A stretch of DNA of 64,000 bases, from positions 1-64,000 of the forward strand of contig CAVXIR010000004.1 of assembly GCA_963761975.1 (NCBI GenBank). The letters are read 5' to 3'. The notes under the pieces were generated by a model that did not search any database, was not told the DNA's origin, and saw only the letters and a program-made list of their open reading frames with translations. Made by a program: the position numbers and the translations under genes. This document shows, one piece after another, positions 8,749 to 17,654 of the stretch. This stretch comes from JAMQPK01 sp963761975. Lineage in GTDB: Bacteria > Acidobacteriota > Vicinamibacteria > Vicinamibacterales > JAMQPK01. Every line of letters starts with the position of its first letter. The stretch's first letter is position 1.

Positions 8749-11343
8749 ATGGCTCGGAAATGGATCGTGTTGGCGGTGGCCGCACTCTGTGTGCCCGCCG
8801 CATGGTGGCTCGTTCAACGTATGGATTCCCGCATTCTAACCGTGACGCCACCGACCGCCGGCATTTCCCGGACGCTGGCCGCCGAGCGATCTGCAAACAT
8901 CAGCGCCGTCCGCTACACACTTTCACTCAGCATTCCGGCAGAAAAGATGGAGCCGGTGCGAGGCACTATGGGCGTTCGACTGCGGCTTGCCCAGCGCGCG
9001 CCGGTCATCCTGGACTTCGCGCAGCCCGCGGAGCGCGTGTCGTCGATTCAGGCCAACGGCCGTTCCGTCCCGATCCGATCGGAGCACGGTCATCTCGTCA
9101 TTCCAGGGGATTCGCTGAATCAGGGCGAGAACACCATCGACATCAGCTTCACTGCCGGCGACGAGGCCCTGAACCGCAACGACGAGTATCTCTACTCGCT
9201 ATTCGTCCCGGCTCGTGCGTCTCAAGCATTCCCCTGCTTCGATCAGCCCGATATCAAAGGATCTCTGTTACTGACGCTGGAGATCCCGTCCTCTTGGACC
9301 GCGATGTCAAATGCTTCAGAGATCGCGAGAGAGACCACGGCCGATCGTACACAGCTCAGGTTCGGGCAGACTCAGGCGCTGCCGACGTACCTGTTTGGCT
9401 TCGTCGCCGGGAAGTTTTCGGTCGAGCGTGGCGAGCGGAAGGGCCGGGCGTTTCACCTCTATCATCGCGAAACGGATGCCACGAAGGTGGCGGCGAATCG
9501 CGAAGCCATCTTTGATCTGCATCAGCAGGCCCTCGAGTGGCTCGAAACCTACACGGATCGCCAATATCCGTTCGGCAAGCTCGATTTCGTGCTGCTGCCG
9601 GCGTTTCAATTCGGCGGGATGGAGCACGCCGGCGCCATCTATTACAACGCGCCGGCGCTCTTTCTCGACAAGACGGCGACCCAGAACCAGCTGCTGTCGC
9701 GCGCAAGCCTCATCGCGCACGAGACCGCGCACATGTGGTTCGGCGATCTCGTCACGATGAAGTGGTTCGACGACGTCTGGTTGAAGGAAGTATTCGCGAA
9801 TTTCATGGCCGCGAAGATCGTCAACCCGTCGTTTCCGGACATCAACCACGATCTGCGCTTCTTTCTGCAGCACTATCCGTCTGCATACGACGTCGATCGC
9901 ACAGCCGGCGCCAATCCCATCCGTCAGACGCTCGACAACCTGAACGAAGCCGGAGGTCTGTACGGGCCAATCATCTATCAAAAGGCGCCGGTGGTGATGC
10001 GGCAGCTCGAGCAGATGCTCGGGCCCGACGAGTTCCGCAGCGGATTGCGCGAGTACCTCAGCCGCTTTGCCTTTGCCAACGCGACATGGACGGACCTCAT
10101 CGAGATTCTCGATCGACGCACGAGCGAGGATCTCGCGGCATGGAGCCGGGTATGGATCGACGAGCCAGGACGTCCGACGATCACCACCACGCTCGAAGCC
10201 CGGAATGGCCGGATATCGCGGCTGGCGTTTTCGCAGTCCGATCCGCGTGGACGCTCGCTGCTGTGGAACCAGCGCCTGCAGGTCGCGCTGGGCTATGAGC
10301 ACGGTGCGCGAATCACCGAGCTCACGCTGAACACGCCTTCCGTAGACATGCCGCGGGTCGATGACCTGCCCCTTCCGCGTTACGTTCTGCCGAACGGCGA
10401 AGGCACGGGATACGGATTCTTCCAGCTCGACGAAACGAGCCGGCAGTTCTTTGTGACCCATCTGCCCGAAGTCGGCGATGCTCTGACGCGCGGCACTGCG
10501 TGGGTCACGCTATGGGATGACATGCTCGAGGGACGCACGAGACCGCAAGAGCTGTTCGAACTCGCGCTTGCCGCGCTGCCTGAGGAGCACGAAGAGCTCA
10601 ACGTCGAACGGATTCTGGGCTATCTGCGAACGAGCTTCTGGCGCTATCTCCTGGACCGAGAGCGCGCGGCGTTGGCCGGGCAACTCGAACAGTCACTGCG
10701 GGCCGGCATCGAGCGAGCGTCGACAACCTCGCTCAAGTCGGCCTATTTCACCGCATTCCGGCGGACGGTCACGACGCCAGACGGCCTGGCGTTCCTCGAG
10801 CGCGTGTGGCGGCGTCAGGAACCGATTGCGGGGCTCACATTCGCCGAGACCGATTACATCGACATGGCGCAGGAGTTGGCGCTGCGTCAGGTCATGAACA
10901 CCGGTGCGATTCTGATTGAGCAGCACAAAAACATCGCTAATCCCGATCGCAAGGCACAATTTGCCTTCGTCATGCCGGCACTCTCACCTGACGCGGCGAC
11001 CCGGGACGCTTTCTTCGCGAGCCTGTCCCGCGTCGAGAACCGCGCGCAGGAAAGATGGGTCGCCGCAGGTCTGGGCTTCATCAGCCACCCGCTTAGACGA
11101 GGGCATGCCGAGCGTTACCTGCAGCCGGGCCTCGAATTGCTGCGCGACATTCAGCGGACCGGCGACATCTTCTTCCCGCTCAACTGGACCGGCGCGCTGC
11201 TCGAGGGGCACAACTCCACGGCCGCCGCCGAAACGGTCCAACATTTCCTGGCCACGCAAAAAGACTACCCGCCGCGTTTGCGGCAGGTGATCGAGCAACA
11301 CGCCGACCAGTTGTTCCGAGCCGCCCGAATTTTGGGATCGTGA
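8749..11343 (+). CDS. M1-family zinc aminopeptidase
   Basis: 864-residue metallopeptidase of the aminopeptidase N/ERAP type. The exopeptidase motif appears as GGMEH at 289-293 (the family consensus is GxMEN) and the zinc site as HETAH at 324-328 with the third ligand E347, 18 residues later. An ERAP1-like C-terminal helical domain fills the last ~300 residues. A hydrophobic N-terminal segment (residues 4-22) suggests export or a membrane anchor. It removes N-terminal residues from peptides. The ATG at 8749 lies 12 bp from the divergent PD40 start. Confidence 0.93.
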   Translation: MARKWIVLAVAALCVPAAWWLVQRMDSRILTVTPPTAGISRTLAAERSANISAVRYTLSLSIPAEKMEPVRGTMGVRLRLAQRAPVILDFAQPAERVSSIQANGRSVPIRSEHGHLVIPGDSLNQGENTIDISFTAGDEALNRNDEYLYSLFVPARASQAFPCFDQPDIKGSLLLTLEIPSSWTAMSNASEIARETTADRTQLRFGQTQALPTYLFGFVAGKFSVERGERKGRAFHLYHRETDATKVAANREAIFDLHQQALEWLETYTDRQYPFGKLDFVLLPAFQFGGMEHAGAIYYNAPALFLDKTATQNQLLSRASLIAHETAHMWFGDLVTMKWFDDVWLKEVFANFMAAKIVNPSFPDINHDLRFFLQHYPSAYDVDRTAGANPIRQTLDNLNEAGGLYGPIIYQKAPVVMRQLEQMLGPDEFRSGLREYLSRFAFANATWTDLIEILDRRTSEDLAAWSRVWIDEPGRPTITTTLEARNGRISRLAFSQSDPRGRSLLWNQRLQVALGYEHGARITELTLNTPSVDMPRVDDLPLPRYVLPNGEGTGYGFFQLDETSRQFFVTHLPEVGDALTRGTAWVTLWDDMLEGRTRPQELFELALAALPEEHEELNVERILGYLRTSFWRYLLDRERAALAGQLEQSLRAGIERASTTSLKSAYFTAFRRTVTTPDGLAFLERVWRRQEPIAGLTFAETDYIDMAQELALRQVMNTGAILIEQHKNIANPDRKAQFAFVMPALSPDAATRDAFFASLSRVENRAQERWVAAGLGFISHPLRRGHAERYLQPGLELLRDIQRTGDIFFPLNWTGALLEGHNSTAAAETVQHFLATQKDYPPRLRQVIEQHADQLFRAARILGS

Positions 11344-11348
11344 TAGAG

Positions 11349-11419
11349 CGTAGGGCGGGTCCTGGTCTTTGGACCCGCCGTCTATAGCGCCGGGTCTACA
11401 AAACAAGACCCGGCCTACG
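11349..11419. terminator. Double-hairpin between convergent genes
   Basis: Two perfect 9-bp stems stand side by side: GGCGGGTCC/GGACCCGCC (11354-11362 with 11371-11379) and GCCGGGTCT/AGACCCGGC (11389-11397 with 11406-11414). An outer stem, CGTAGG with CCTACG, closes the figure. It sits between the stops of the convergent M1 and GT87 genes. A bidirectional transcript-end structure is likely, although there is no T-run. The GC-rich words resemble dispersed environmental repeats. Confidence 0.55.
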
Positions 11420-11440
11420 TACCTCAACTCCTGCGTCGCA

Positions 11441-12601
11441 TTACTCCGCTACAGGCTCCCGCCGGGCGAGGATCACCAATCCAACAAACAGCGTGACCAT
11501 GAGCGCACGGTCGACGTGCAGGAGAAGGTTCGCGTACAGAGAACTGTCTGCAAGGCCGGCGCGGCGGCTCAGGCCCGGGATGTCGAACATCATGCCGAGT
11601 TGAAGCAGCCAGAACAGGCCCTTTCGCAATCTCGACGGCTCGCTGTCATTCAGCGACAACAGCATCATGACCGGTAGAAGGATCACGAAACCGTATGTGA
11701 GGTGATAGAACGTCAGCAGGCACCAGCAGGCCACGAGGGGCGGCGCCGCATACAGCACTCGCCTTCTTTCAGCACCTTCCTGAAGTCCCGCCACGCACAA
11801 TGTGGCCAGCAGGCCGAGAGCGATCGCCCCTGCGATGGCATCTGTCTCAGCCAGATCGTCAACGAGTTGGGAAATCAACGGTCGAAGCTCGCTGAGGCCG
11901 GCGAGAATGGCCTCACCCATATGAAGCATCGTGAGGGTGCCGAAGTAGCGTGCGAACAAATACACCGGATGGCTGGACGATCGCAGGCAGAATATGGCGA
12001 AGAGGGCCACCGCCGTTGCCAGCGCTGTCAGCGCAATAATCCAGCGCCGCGTGAAGACGCTCCACAGGAACACTGGCAGCGCCACTTGCGGCTTCAGCAT
12101 GGCGAACCCCAGCCACATCCCGCTGCCGAAACGGGTGCGACCGGCCAGCACCATCGCAGCCATACTGCATGTAAGGGCAACGAGGGTGAACTGCGAAAGC
12201 GTCCGCACCCCGCCCCAGCAGAGGAACATGAGGATCGGGAGCAGGATGACCCTGAATGGATCGTGCGGCCGGAAAAATCGCGCAGCAAGATACGGCGCCA
12301 GAATGGCCATCGCGACGTTCAGCATCATCCATATCGGATGCGCTGCGTCGAGCGACAGCAAACCAAGCGGCGAGAGCAGGACGATCGCGTTCGGCGGATA
12401 GTCGACGAATGCGTCGATCGGCTGATAGATATTCTTTCCGTCAACCAACCAGTCGCGGGCCCAGCCCTGAATCGTTTCGAGATCGGAGAGACGCTCTGGC
12501 TGCGAAGAAACCACGACGCCAGCGGCAAGATTCAATGCCGCGAGCGATGCCCAGAGGCGCAGTGCGCGTCGCGACGGTTTTGTGAAGAGCTGGCCGCTCA
12601 C
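11441..12601 (-). CDS. Polytopic glycosyltransferase, GT87-like
   Basis: 386-residue multi-spanning membrane protein. The early periplasmic loop has DWLVDGKNIYQPIDAFVDYPP and then SPLGLLS, the layout of DUF2029/GT87 polyprenyl-phosphate mannosyltransferase-like enzymes, where a loop acid is catalytic. The start is a GTG overlapping the priA stop as GTGA, so it is translationally coupled to priA, an unrelated function. The sugar donor and acceptor are unknown. Polysaccharide or glycolipid synthesis is inferred from the family. Confidence 0.78.
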   Translation of the reverse strand: MSGQLFTKPSRRALRLWASLAALNLAAGVVVSSQPERLSDLETIQGWARDWLVDGKNIYQPIDAFVDYPPNAIVLLSPLGLLSLDAAHPIWMMLNVAMAILAPYLAARFFRPHDPFRVILLPILMFLCWGGVRTLSQFTLVALTCSMAAMVLAGRTRFGSGMWLGFAMLKPQVALPVFLWSVFTRRWIIALTALATAVALFAIFCLRSSSHPVYLFARYFGTLTMLHMGEAILAGLSELRPLISQLVDDLAETDAIAGAIALGLLATLCVAGLQEGAERRRVLYAAPPLVACWCLLTFYHLTYGFVILLPVMMLLSLNDSEPSRLRKGLFWLLQLGMMFDIPGLSRRAGLADSSLYANLLLHVDRALMVTLFVGLVILARREPVAE

Positions 12602-14811
12602 AGAATCGAAATCGGATCGATGTCGATGGCCACGCGCCGACGCATCTCCGGCTCGGCCGCCAGGGCCGCAAGCACTGCCTCCCGCATGCCCGCGCGGTGG
12701 CCCCCCTTCAGAAAGATCTGCGCGCGATATTCTCCGCGAAGCCTGGCCACCGGCGCGGGCGCCGGTCCGAGCACGCTGAATCGACCGGCGTCGGCGTTCT
12801 TGCGCAGATGCTGTGCGAGCGTGGCCGCGTCGGTGAGCGCCGACTGGGCGTCTGCCGCCCTAACGACGAGGTTCACCATTGCCGTCAGCGGTGGATATCG
12901 CATCGCTTTCCGGTAGTTGAGCTCGTCGGCGAAGAACGCGCCGTAATCCTGACGGCACGCGTGCTGGATGCTGTAGTGATTGGGATAGAGCGTCTGCACA
13001 ATCGCCTCTCCGGGCTCAACGCCTCTGCCCGCGCGTCCGGCCACCTGCGTCAGCAACTGGAACGTGCGCTCTGCCGCCCGAAAGTCCGCGAGCCCGAGGC
13101 CCACGTCGGCCGAGATGACGCCGACGAGGGTCACGGACGGAAAATCGTGCCCTTTCGCGATCATCTGCGTGCCGACGAGTACATCGATCGATCCCGCTGC
13201 CATCGATCGAAGAATCCCGGCCGCCGCGCCCTTGCGGCGCACGCTATCGCGATCGAGCCGCGACACTCTGGCGTCTGGCCACAAGCGCGAGATCTCGTGC
13301 GCGACTTTCTCCGTGCCGAATCCCCTTCGCTCGAGATACGGGCCCTTGCAGGCGGGACACGCGGTCGGCACGAGCATGGCGTAGTTGCAGTAATGACAGC
13401 GCGCACGGTGCCGATCTCGTCCTTCGGTGTGCACAATCAGCGATACGCTGCAGTTCGGGCACTCGATCGTTTCGCCGCACTGCCGGCAGAACACGGCCGT
13501 GGCCAACCCGCGACGATTCAGAAGAATCAGGGACTGGTGATGCGCTTCGAGCCGCTTCGTGATGGCATCCTTCAGCCGTCCGCTGAGAATGACATCGGGG
13601 CCGTGCTCGGCATATTCCTGCCGCATGTCGACAACCGACACAGCCGCCAGCGGGCGATCCTGGACGCGGCGCTCCATGACGAGCCGCGAATATCGGCCAT
13701 TTGCGGCGTTCTGGCTCGTCTCGAGCGAGGGGGTCGCCGAGCCGAGCACGACCAGCGCCCGTTCGTTCCTGGCGCGCATCACCGCGACGTCGCGCCCGTG
13801 GTAGCGCGGCGTTTCTTCCTGCTTGAATGACGTATCGTGCTCCTCGTCGACGATGATCAGACCGAGATCGGTCAGCGGAGCAAACACGGCCGACCGCGTG
13901 CCGACGACGACCCCCACTTCGCCGCGTCGAATGCGGTACCACTGATCCGATCGCTCGCCGTCCGACAGCCCGCTGTGCTGAACCGCCACGCGATCGCCAA
14001 AGGCATCTCGAAACGCCGACGCCACAGCGGGCGTCAGCGCGATTTCCGGTACGAGCACCAGCACAGATTTCCCGCGGGCGAGGACGCGCTCTGCGAGACG
14101 AAGATAGACTTCGGTCTTGCCCGAGCCGGTAACCCCCTGCAGGACGAAGACGGAAAACTGTTCCGCCGTCGCTGCAATGGCGAGAGCCTGCAACGCGCTC
14201 GATTGTTCTTCCGTGAGAGCGCGTCCGGCAGACGCCGTCACAAACGTCGATGCTGCGCCGCTCGCGAACGGATCGCGCTCGAGCCGCTCCAGTCTGAACG
14301 CGACCAGCCCCTTCCGTGCGAGCCGCTGCAGCACATCGGTCGAGATGCCGCGCTCGTTGAGATCGCGCACGGCCATGCCGTGGGGGGCGCCCCGCAGCAG
14401 GTCCACCGCTTCTTGCTGACGCCCGCGCACTGGCGCGGCCAGCTCATGTCCCTGTGCCGTCAGCATCGCGATCCGAATCGTCTTGTGTGCTTGCGTTGAG
14501 GGCACCGCAGCAGCGAGGGCGTCGCCCGCTCCGCATGCGTAATATTCCGCGACCCAAAGCGCGAGATCGACAACAGGCCCCGGCAGAAACGCCTCCTCGT
14601 CCAAGATCTCAATCAGATTCCTGAGTTTTTCGAGAGGGGCGTGTTCGGGCTGCAGTTTCGCGTTCGGGTCGACGACGACGCCGGTCACGACACGCTTGCC
14701 GAGCGGCACCACGACGCGTGAGCCGCGCTGTGGAAAGGCCCAGCCGTCAGGCACCTGATACGTCAGAACGTCGAGAAATGGAACGGGAACAGCGACGGAA
14801 ACCAACCGCAC
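12598..14811 (-). CDS. priA: Primosomal replication-restart helicase PriA
   Basis: 737-residue superfamily-2 helicase that rebuilds replication forks by loading the primosome. An N-terminal fork-binding domain (~1-105) is followed by Walker A GVTGSGKT at 226-233 and DEEH at 322-325. Eight zinc-ligand cysteines form the CxxC pairs at 442/445, 451/454, 472/475 and 485/488. A C-terminal helicase lobe completes the protein. Its size is normal for PriA. It lies four bases after the UDG stop, in a co-directional run from yicC to GT87. Confidence 0.96.
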   Translation of the reverse strand: MRLVSVAVPVPFLDVLTYQVPDGWAFPQRGSRVVVPLGKRVVTGVVVDPNAKLQPEHAPLEKLRNLIEILDEEAFLPGPVVDLALWVAEYYACGAGDALAAAVPSTQAHKTIRIAMLTAQGHELAAPVRGRQQEAVDLLRGAPHGMAVRDLNERGISTDVLQRLARKGLVAFRLERLERDPFASGAASTFVTASAGRALTEEQSSALQALAIAATAEQFSVFVLQGVTGSGKTEVYLRLAERVLARGKSVLVLVPEIALTPAVASAFRDAFGDRVAVQHSGLSDGERSDQWYRIRRGEVGVVVGTRSAVFAPLTDLGLIIVDEEHDTSFKQEETPRYHGRDVAVMRARNERALVVLGSATPSLETSQNAANGRYSRLVMERRVQDRPLAAVSVVDMRQEYAEHGPDVILSGRLKDAITKRLEAHHQSLILLNRRGLATAVFCRQCGETIECPNCSVSLIVHTEGRDRHRARCHYCNYAMLVPTACPACKGPYLERRGFGTEKVAHEISRLWPDARVSRLDRDSVRRKGAAAGILRSMAAGSIDVLVGTQMIAKGHDFPSVTLVGVISADVGLGLADFRAAERTFQLLTQVAGRAGRGVEPGEAIVQTLYPNHYSIQHACRQDYGAFFADELNYRKAMRYPPLTAMVNLVVRAADAQSALTDAATLAQHLRKNADAGRFSVLGPAPAPVARLRGEYRAQIFLKGGHRAGMREAVLAALAAEPEMRRRVAIDIDPISIL

Positions 14812-14815
14812 GGGA

Positions 14816-15598
14816 TCAAGCCGAGTCTTCGCTGAGCAAGGCGCGGACCTTTTTCATGTCCTCCCATACCTCACGCCGGCAGCTCGGATTGCGGAGCAGA
14901 AACGCCGGGTGAAAGGTCGGAACGAGCTTCGCGCCACGGTAGTCGTAGACGCGCCCCCGCAGGCGCGAGATCGGATCCATCGTCTTCAGCAGCGAGCGCG
15001 CCGCGAACGTGCCGAGGGCAACGATCACCTTGGGCCTGATGGTATCGACCTGGCGGAACAGAAACGGCTCGCACTTGTCCACTTCATCCGGCTCGGGATT
15101 GCGGTTCTCCGGCGGCCGGCACTTGATGACGTTTGCGATGTAGACGTCCTCACGCTTCAGCCCGATCGCCTCGATGATTTGCGTCAGTTTCTGGCCGGCG
15201 CGGCCGACAAAGGGAATACCCTGAAGATCTTCGTCGCGGCCGGGTGCTTCGCCGACAAACATCAGGTCCGCATTAGGATTACCGACACCAAACACAATCT
15301 GCCTGCGGCCGAGGTTACACAGCTTGCACCGCGTGCAATCGCCGATATCCTCGCGGATGGCCGCGAGCCCGGAAGTGGAGTCGGACGCAATTTCTGCCAC
15401 CGACTCTCTAGACTCTTGGGACTCTTGGGACTTTTTCGACTCCGGGGACTCCGAGGACTCCAGTGTCTCCAGGGATTCCAAAGACTCGAGCGCCGACTCC
15501 TGCCGCGCCGCCCACTCTGCCTCTTTCCGATATCCGGAGACACCGAGCTCTTCGAAGAACTTCAAATGCTCGGCAACTTGAACGCGATGGCTCGACAT
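14816..15598 (-). CDS. Family-4 uracil-DNA glycosylase with Ser/Glu repeat linker
   Basis: Iron-sulfur uracil-DNA glycosylase that removes uracil from DNA. The four cluster ligands are C88, C91, C160 and C176, with the 16-residue spacing of the last pair kept as in known type-4 enzymes. Motif GEAPG lies at 116-120 and the catalytic-loop motif HPAFLLRN at ~230-237. The domain is preceded by ~85 extra residues, of which 34-66 are a low-complexity (E-S-x)n linker encoded by a 9-nt repeat. The start overlaps the coaBC stop (TAATG), and priA follows after four bases. Confidence 0.93.
   Translation of the reverse strand: MSSHRVQVAEHLKFFEELGVSGYRKEAEWAARQESALESLESLETLESSESPESKKSQESQESRESVAEIASDSTSGLAAIREDIGDCTRCKLCNLGRRQIVFGVGNPNADLMFVGEAPGRDEDLQGIPFVGRAGQKLTQIIEAIGLKREDVYIANVIKCRPPENRNPEPDEVDKCEPFLFRQVDTIRPKVIVALGTFAARSLLKTMDPISRLRGRVYDYRGAKLVPTFHPAFLLRNPSCRREVWEDMKKVRALLSEDSA
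15405..15496. repeat. 9-nt tandem repeat inside the UDG linker
   Basis: Contiguous plus-strand units such as GACTCTTGG, GACTCCGGG, GACTCCGAG and GACTCCAGT, all multiples of three. On the minus strand they encode the ES-rich linker (residues 34-66) between the N-terminal helix and the glycosylase domain. Unit number could change without a frameshift. Confidence 0.85.
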
Positions 15599-16809
15599 TA
15601 CGTTCGAACCGTTGAAGGTGAGCGGAGCAGATTCTCGATACGCTGAACGATCTGGGTAGCAATCGCCGCCTTCGACTGCCGTGGCAATGTTTCTTCGCCA
15701 TTGGCCGTCACCAGCGTGACTTCGTTTGCATCGACTTCGAAGCCAACGTCAGGCCGCGACACGTCATTGGCCACGACCAGATCCAGGCTCTTCTCGCGGT
15801 ACTTGCGGCGTGCACCGGCGACGACATCGTCTGTTTCGGCCGCAAACCCGACAAGCAATGGCCGATCGCTGCCCGCCCTCTGCCTGCCAAGCTCGGCCAG
15901 GATGTCGAACGTGCGCACCAGCGTCAACGTAAGTGTGTCGGATTCTTTGTGGATCTTCCGCGACGCCGTCCCCGATGGTGCATAGTCGGCGACCGCGGCG
16001 GCCATAATGACAACGTCAGCCTGTGCGGCGCGAGGCACGACTGCATCGCGCATCTCGGCCGCGGTGGTCACGCGGATCACCTCGACGCCGGCAGGTAGTG
16101 TCAGTTCCGTCGGTCCGCTGACAAGCACCACCTTCGCACCGCGAGCGCGTGCAGCTCCTGCAAGGGCGTACCCCATTCGGCCGCTCGATCGGTTGCCGAT
16201 GAATCGCACCGGATCAATGGCCTCGCGCGTCGGACCGGCCGTGACGAGGACCGACTTTCCACCAAGTGGGCCCGACGGTGCGAGCAGTTGCTCGGCCGCG
16301 AGCACGATGTCGGCAGGTTCGGCGAGCCGGCCTTTGCCAATCCATCCGCAGGCCAGATACCCGGCCCCGGGCTCGACGAAATAGGTCCCGCGTCTCGCCA
16401 GTGTGTCGAGGTTGCGCTGCACCGCCTCGTGCTCGAGCATGATGGTGTTCATCGCCGGAGCAATCAGTACGGGCGCCCTGGTCGCGAGATACAGCGACGT
16501 CAAGAAGTCGTCAGCGATGCCGTTGGCGAACTTGCCGATGATGTTCGCGGTTGCCGGTGCGACGAGCAGCAGATCGATGCTCGACGCCAGCGAGATGTGT
16601 TCAATATCCGAGTTCGCGCCGGGCTCGAATTGGCTCGTCAGCACGCGATGACGCGTAATGGCTTCGAACGTCAGCTCACCGACAAATCGTCTCGCGGCGC
16701 GCGTCATCACGGCGACGACGTCGTGTCCCTGTTTCTGAAGACCGCGCACGACTTCGACCGATTTGTAGGCGCCGATTCCGCCGCACACACCGATCGCAAC
16801 CATCGCCAT
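15598..16809 (-). CDS. coaBC: Bifunctional CoA biosynthesis protein CoaBC
   Basis: Fused phosphopantothenoylcysteine decarboxylase (CoaC, FMN flavoprotein) and phosphopantothenate-cysteine ligase (CoaB), which convert 4'-phosphopantothenate to 4'-phosphopantetheine. The CoaC half shows the active-site His in DIEHISLAS (H71), PAMN at 119-122 and the lid cysteine in ACGWIGKG (C154). CoaB begins near residue 185 with VLVTAGPTREAIDPVRFIGN. The length of 403 is normal. It overlaps the UDG gene by one base. The spacer before it, towards gmk, is entirely repeat DNA. Confidence 0.96.
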   Translation of the reverse strand: MAMVAIGVCGGIGAYKSVEVVRGLQKQGHDVVAVMTRAARRFVGELTFEAITRHRVLTSQFEPGANSDIEHISLASSIDLLLVAPATANIIGKFANGIADDFLTSLYLATRAPVLIAPAMNTIMLEHEAVQRNLDTLARRGTYFVEPGAGYLACGWIGKGRLAEPADIVLAAEQLLAPSGPLGGKSVLVTAGPTREAIDPVRFIGNRSSGRMGYALAGAARARGAKVVLVSGPTELTLPAGVEVIRVTTAAEMRDAVVPRAAQADVVIMAAAVADYAPSGTASRKIHKESDTLTLTLVRTFDILAELGRQRAGSDRPLLVGFAAETDDVVAGARRKYREKSLDLVVANDVSRPDVGFEVDANEVTLVTANGEETLPRQSKAAIATQIVQRIENLLRSPSTVRT

Positions 16810-16825
16810 GCCACCACCCCCGAAC

Positions 16826-17030
16826 TGATACGGTTCGTAGGTTCGTAGAAGTTCGTGGGTTCGTATAGTTCATGAGGTTCGTATAGTTCGTGAGGTTCGG
16901 CATTCGTCGCGCGGCCCGAATTCACGAATCAACGAACTCGACGAACTCCACGAACCCGACGAACTTCACGAACCCGACGAACTTCACGAACTCGACAAAC
17001 CTCCACGAAAGTTCCACGAACCCGCTACTA
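16826..17030. repeat. TTCGTAGG/CACGAAC tandem inverted repeat between coaBC and gmk
   Basis: The left arm is built from GTTCGTAGG, TTCGTGAGG and TTCGTATAG units. The right arm is built from CACGAACCC, GACGAACTC and CACGAACTT units. The arms are complementary around a GC-rich centre near 16905-16920. No gene fits here. This is the place where rpoZ often lies (gmk-rpoZ-coaBC). The same words recur at 51385-51506. Confidence 0.85.
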
Positions 17031-17654
17031 CTCCTCTCGAAACGTCCTCAGAATCTCGACGACCTTTGGCCTCATGCATTCCAGCTTCGACCGTTCGGAA
17101 AGCACGATGGCTTTGATGCGATCGACGCACGATTCGAGGTCGTCGTTGAGCACGACATAGTCGTACTCTTCGAATGCCGACACCTCCTCGCGCGCAACCT
17201 GCAGCCGGCGGCGCATCGCGTCTTCGGTGTCCTGGCTCCGGCCGCGGAGCCGCTTCTCCAATACGTCGTAGGACGGAGGCAGCACGAAGATGGCGACATG
17301 CGGCAGCCCCGCCGCCCGTACTTTCCGGGCGCCCTGCACGTCGATGACGAGCACCACGTCGTCGCCGCTCTCGAGGCAGCGCGCGGTGTCACCGGCGCGG
17401 GTCCCGTAGAGATTGCCGAAGACCTCAGCGTGCTCCAGGAATTCGCCGTTCGCAACCATCGCTTCGAAGCGCGCGAGGCTGACAAAATTATAGTCCACGC
17501 CGTCGCCTTCATCCTTGCGTGGCGCGCGGGAGGTATACGAACGCGAAAGCCTCAATCGCGGGGTGACCTTCACCAGCCGCTCGACGACCGTCGTCTTACC
17601 GGTGCCCGACGGCGCAGACACAATGAACAGCAAACCGGTCGACTTATTCGACAT
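17028..17654 (-). CDS. gmk: Guanylate kinase
   Basis: Phosphorylates GMP to GDP with ATP. The 208-residue protein has the P-loop SAPSGTGKTT (13-22), the GMP-binding segment SRSYTSRAPRKDEGDGVDYNFV, and the lid region RGRSQDTEDAMRRRL. It overlaps the yicC gene by 11 bases on the same strand, the usual yicC-gmk pairing. Confidence 0.97.
   Translation of the reverse strand: MSNKSTGLLFIVSAPSGTGKTTVVERLVKVTPRLRLSRSYTSRAPRKDEGDGVDYNFVSLARFEAMVANGEFLEHAEVFGNLYGTRAGDTARCLESGDDVVLVIDVQGARKVRAAGLPHVAIFVLPPSYDVLEKRLRGRSQDTEDAMRRRLQVAREEVSAFEEYDYVVLNDDLESCVDRIKAIVLSERSKLECMRPKVVEILRTFREE

Noticed and set aside
16826..17030. CRISPR-like array
   Set aside because: Units are contiguous, only 8-10 bp, differ from one another and are arranged as two complementary arms without spacers; no cas gene is present.
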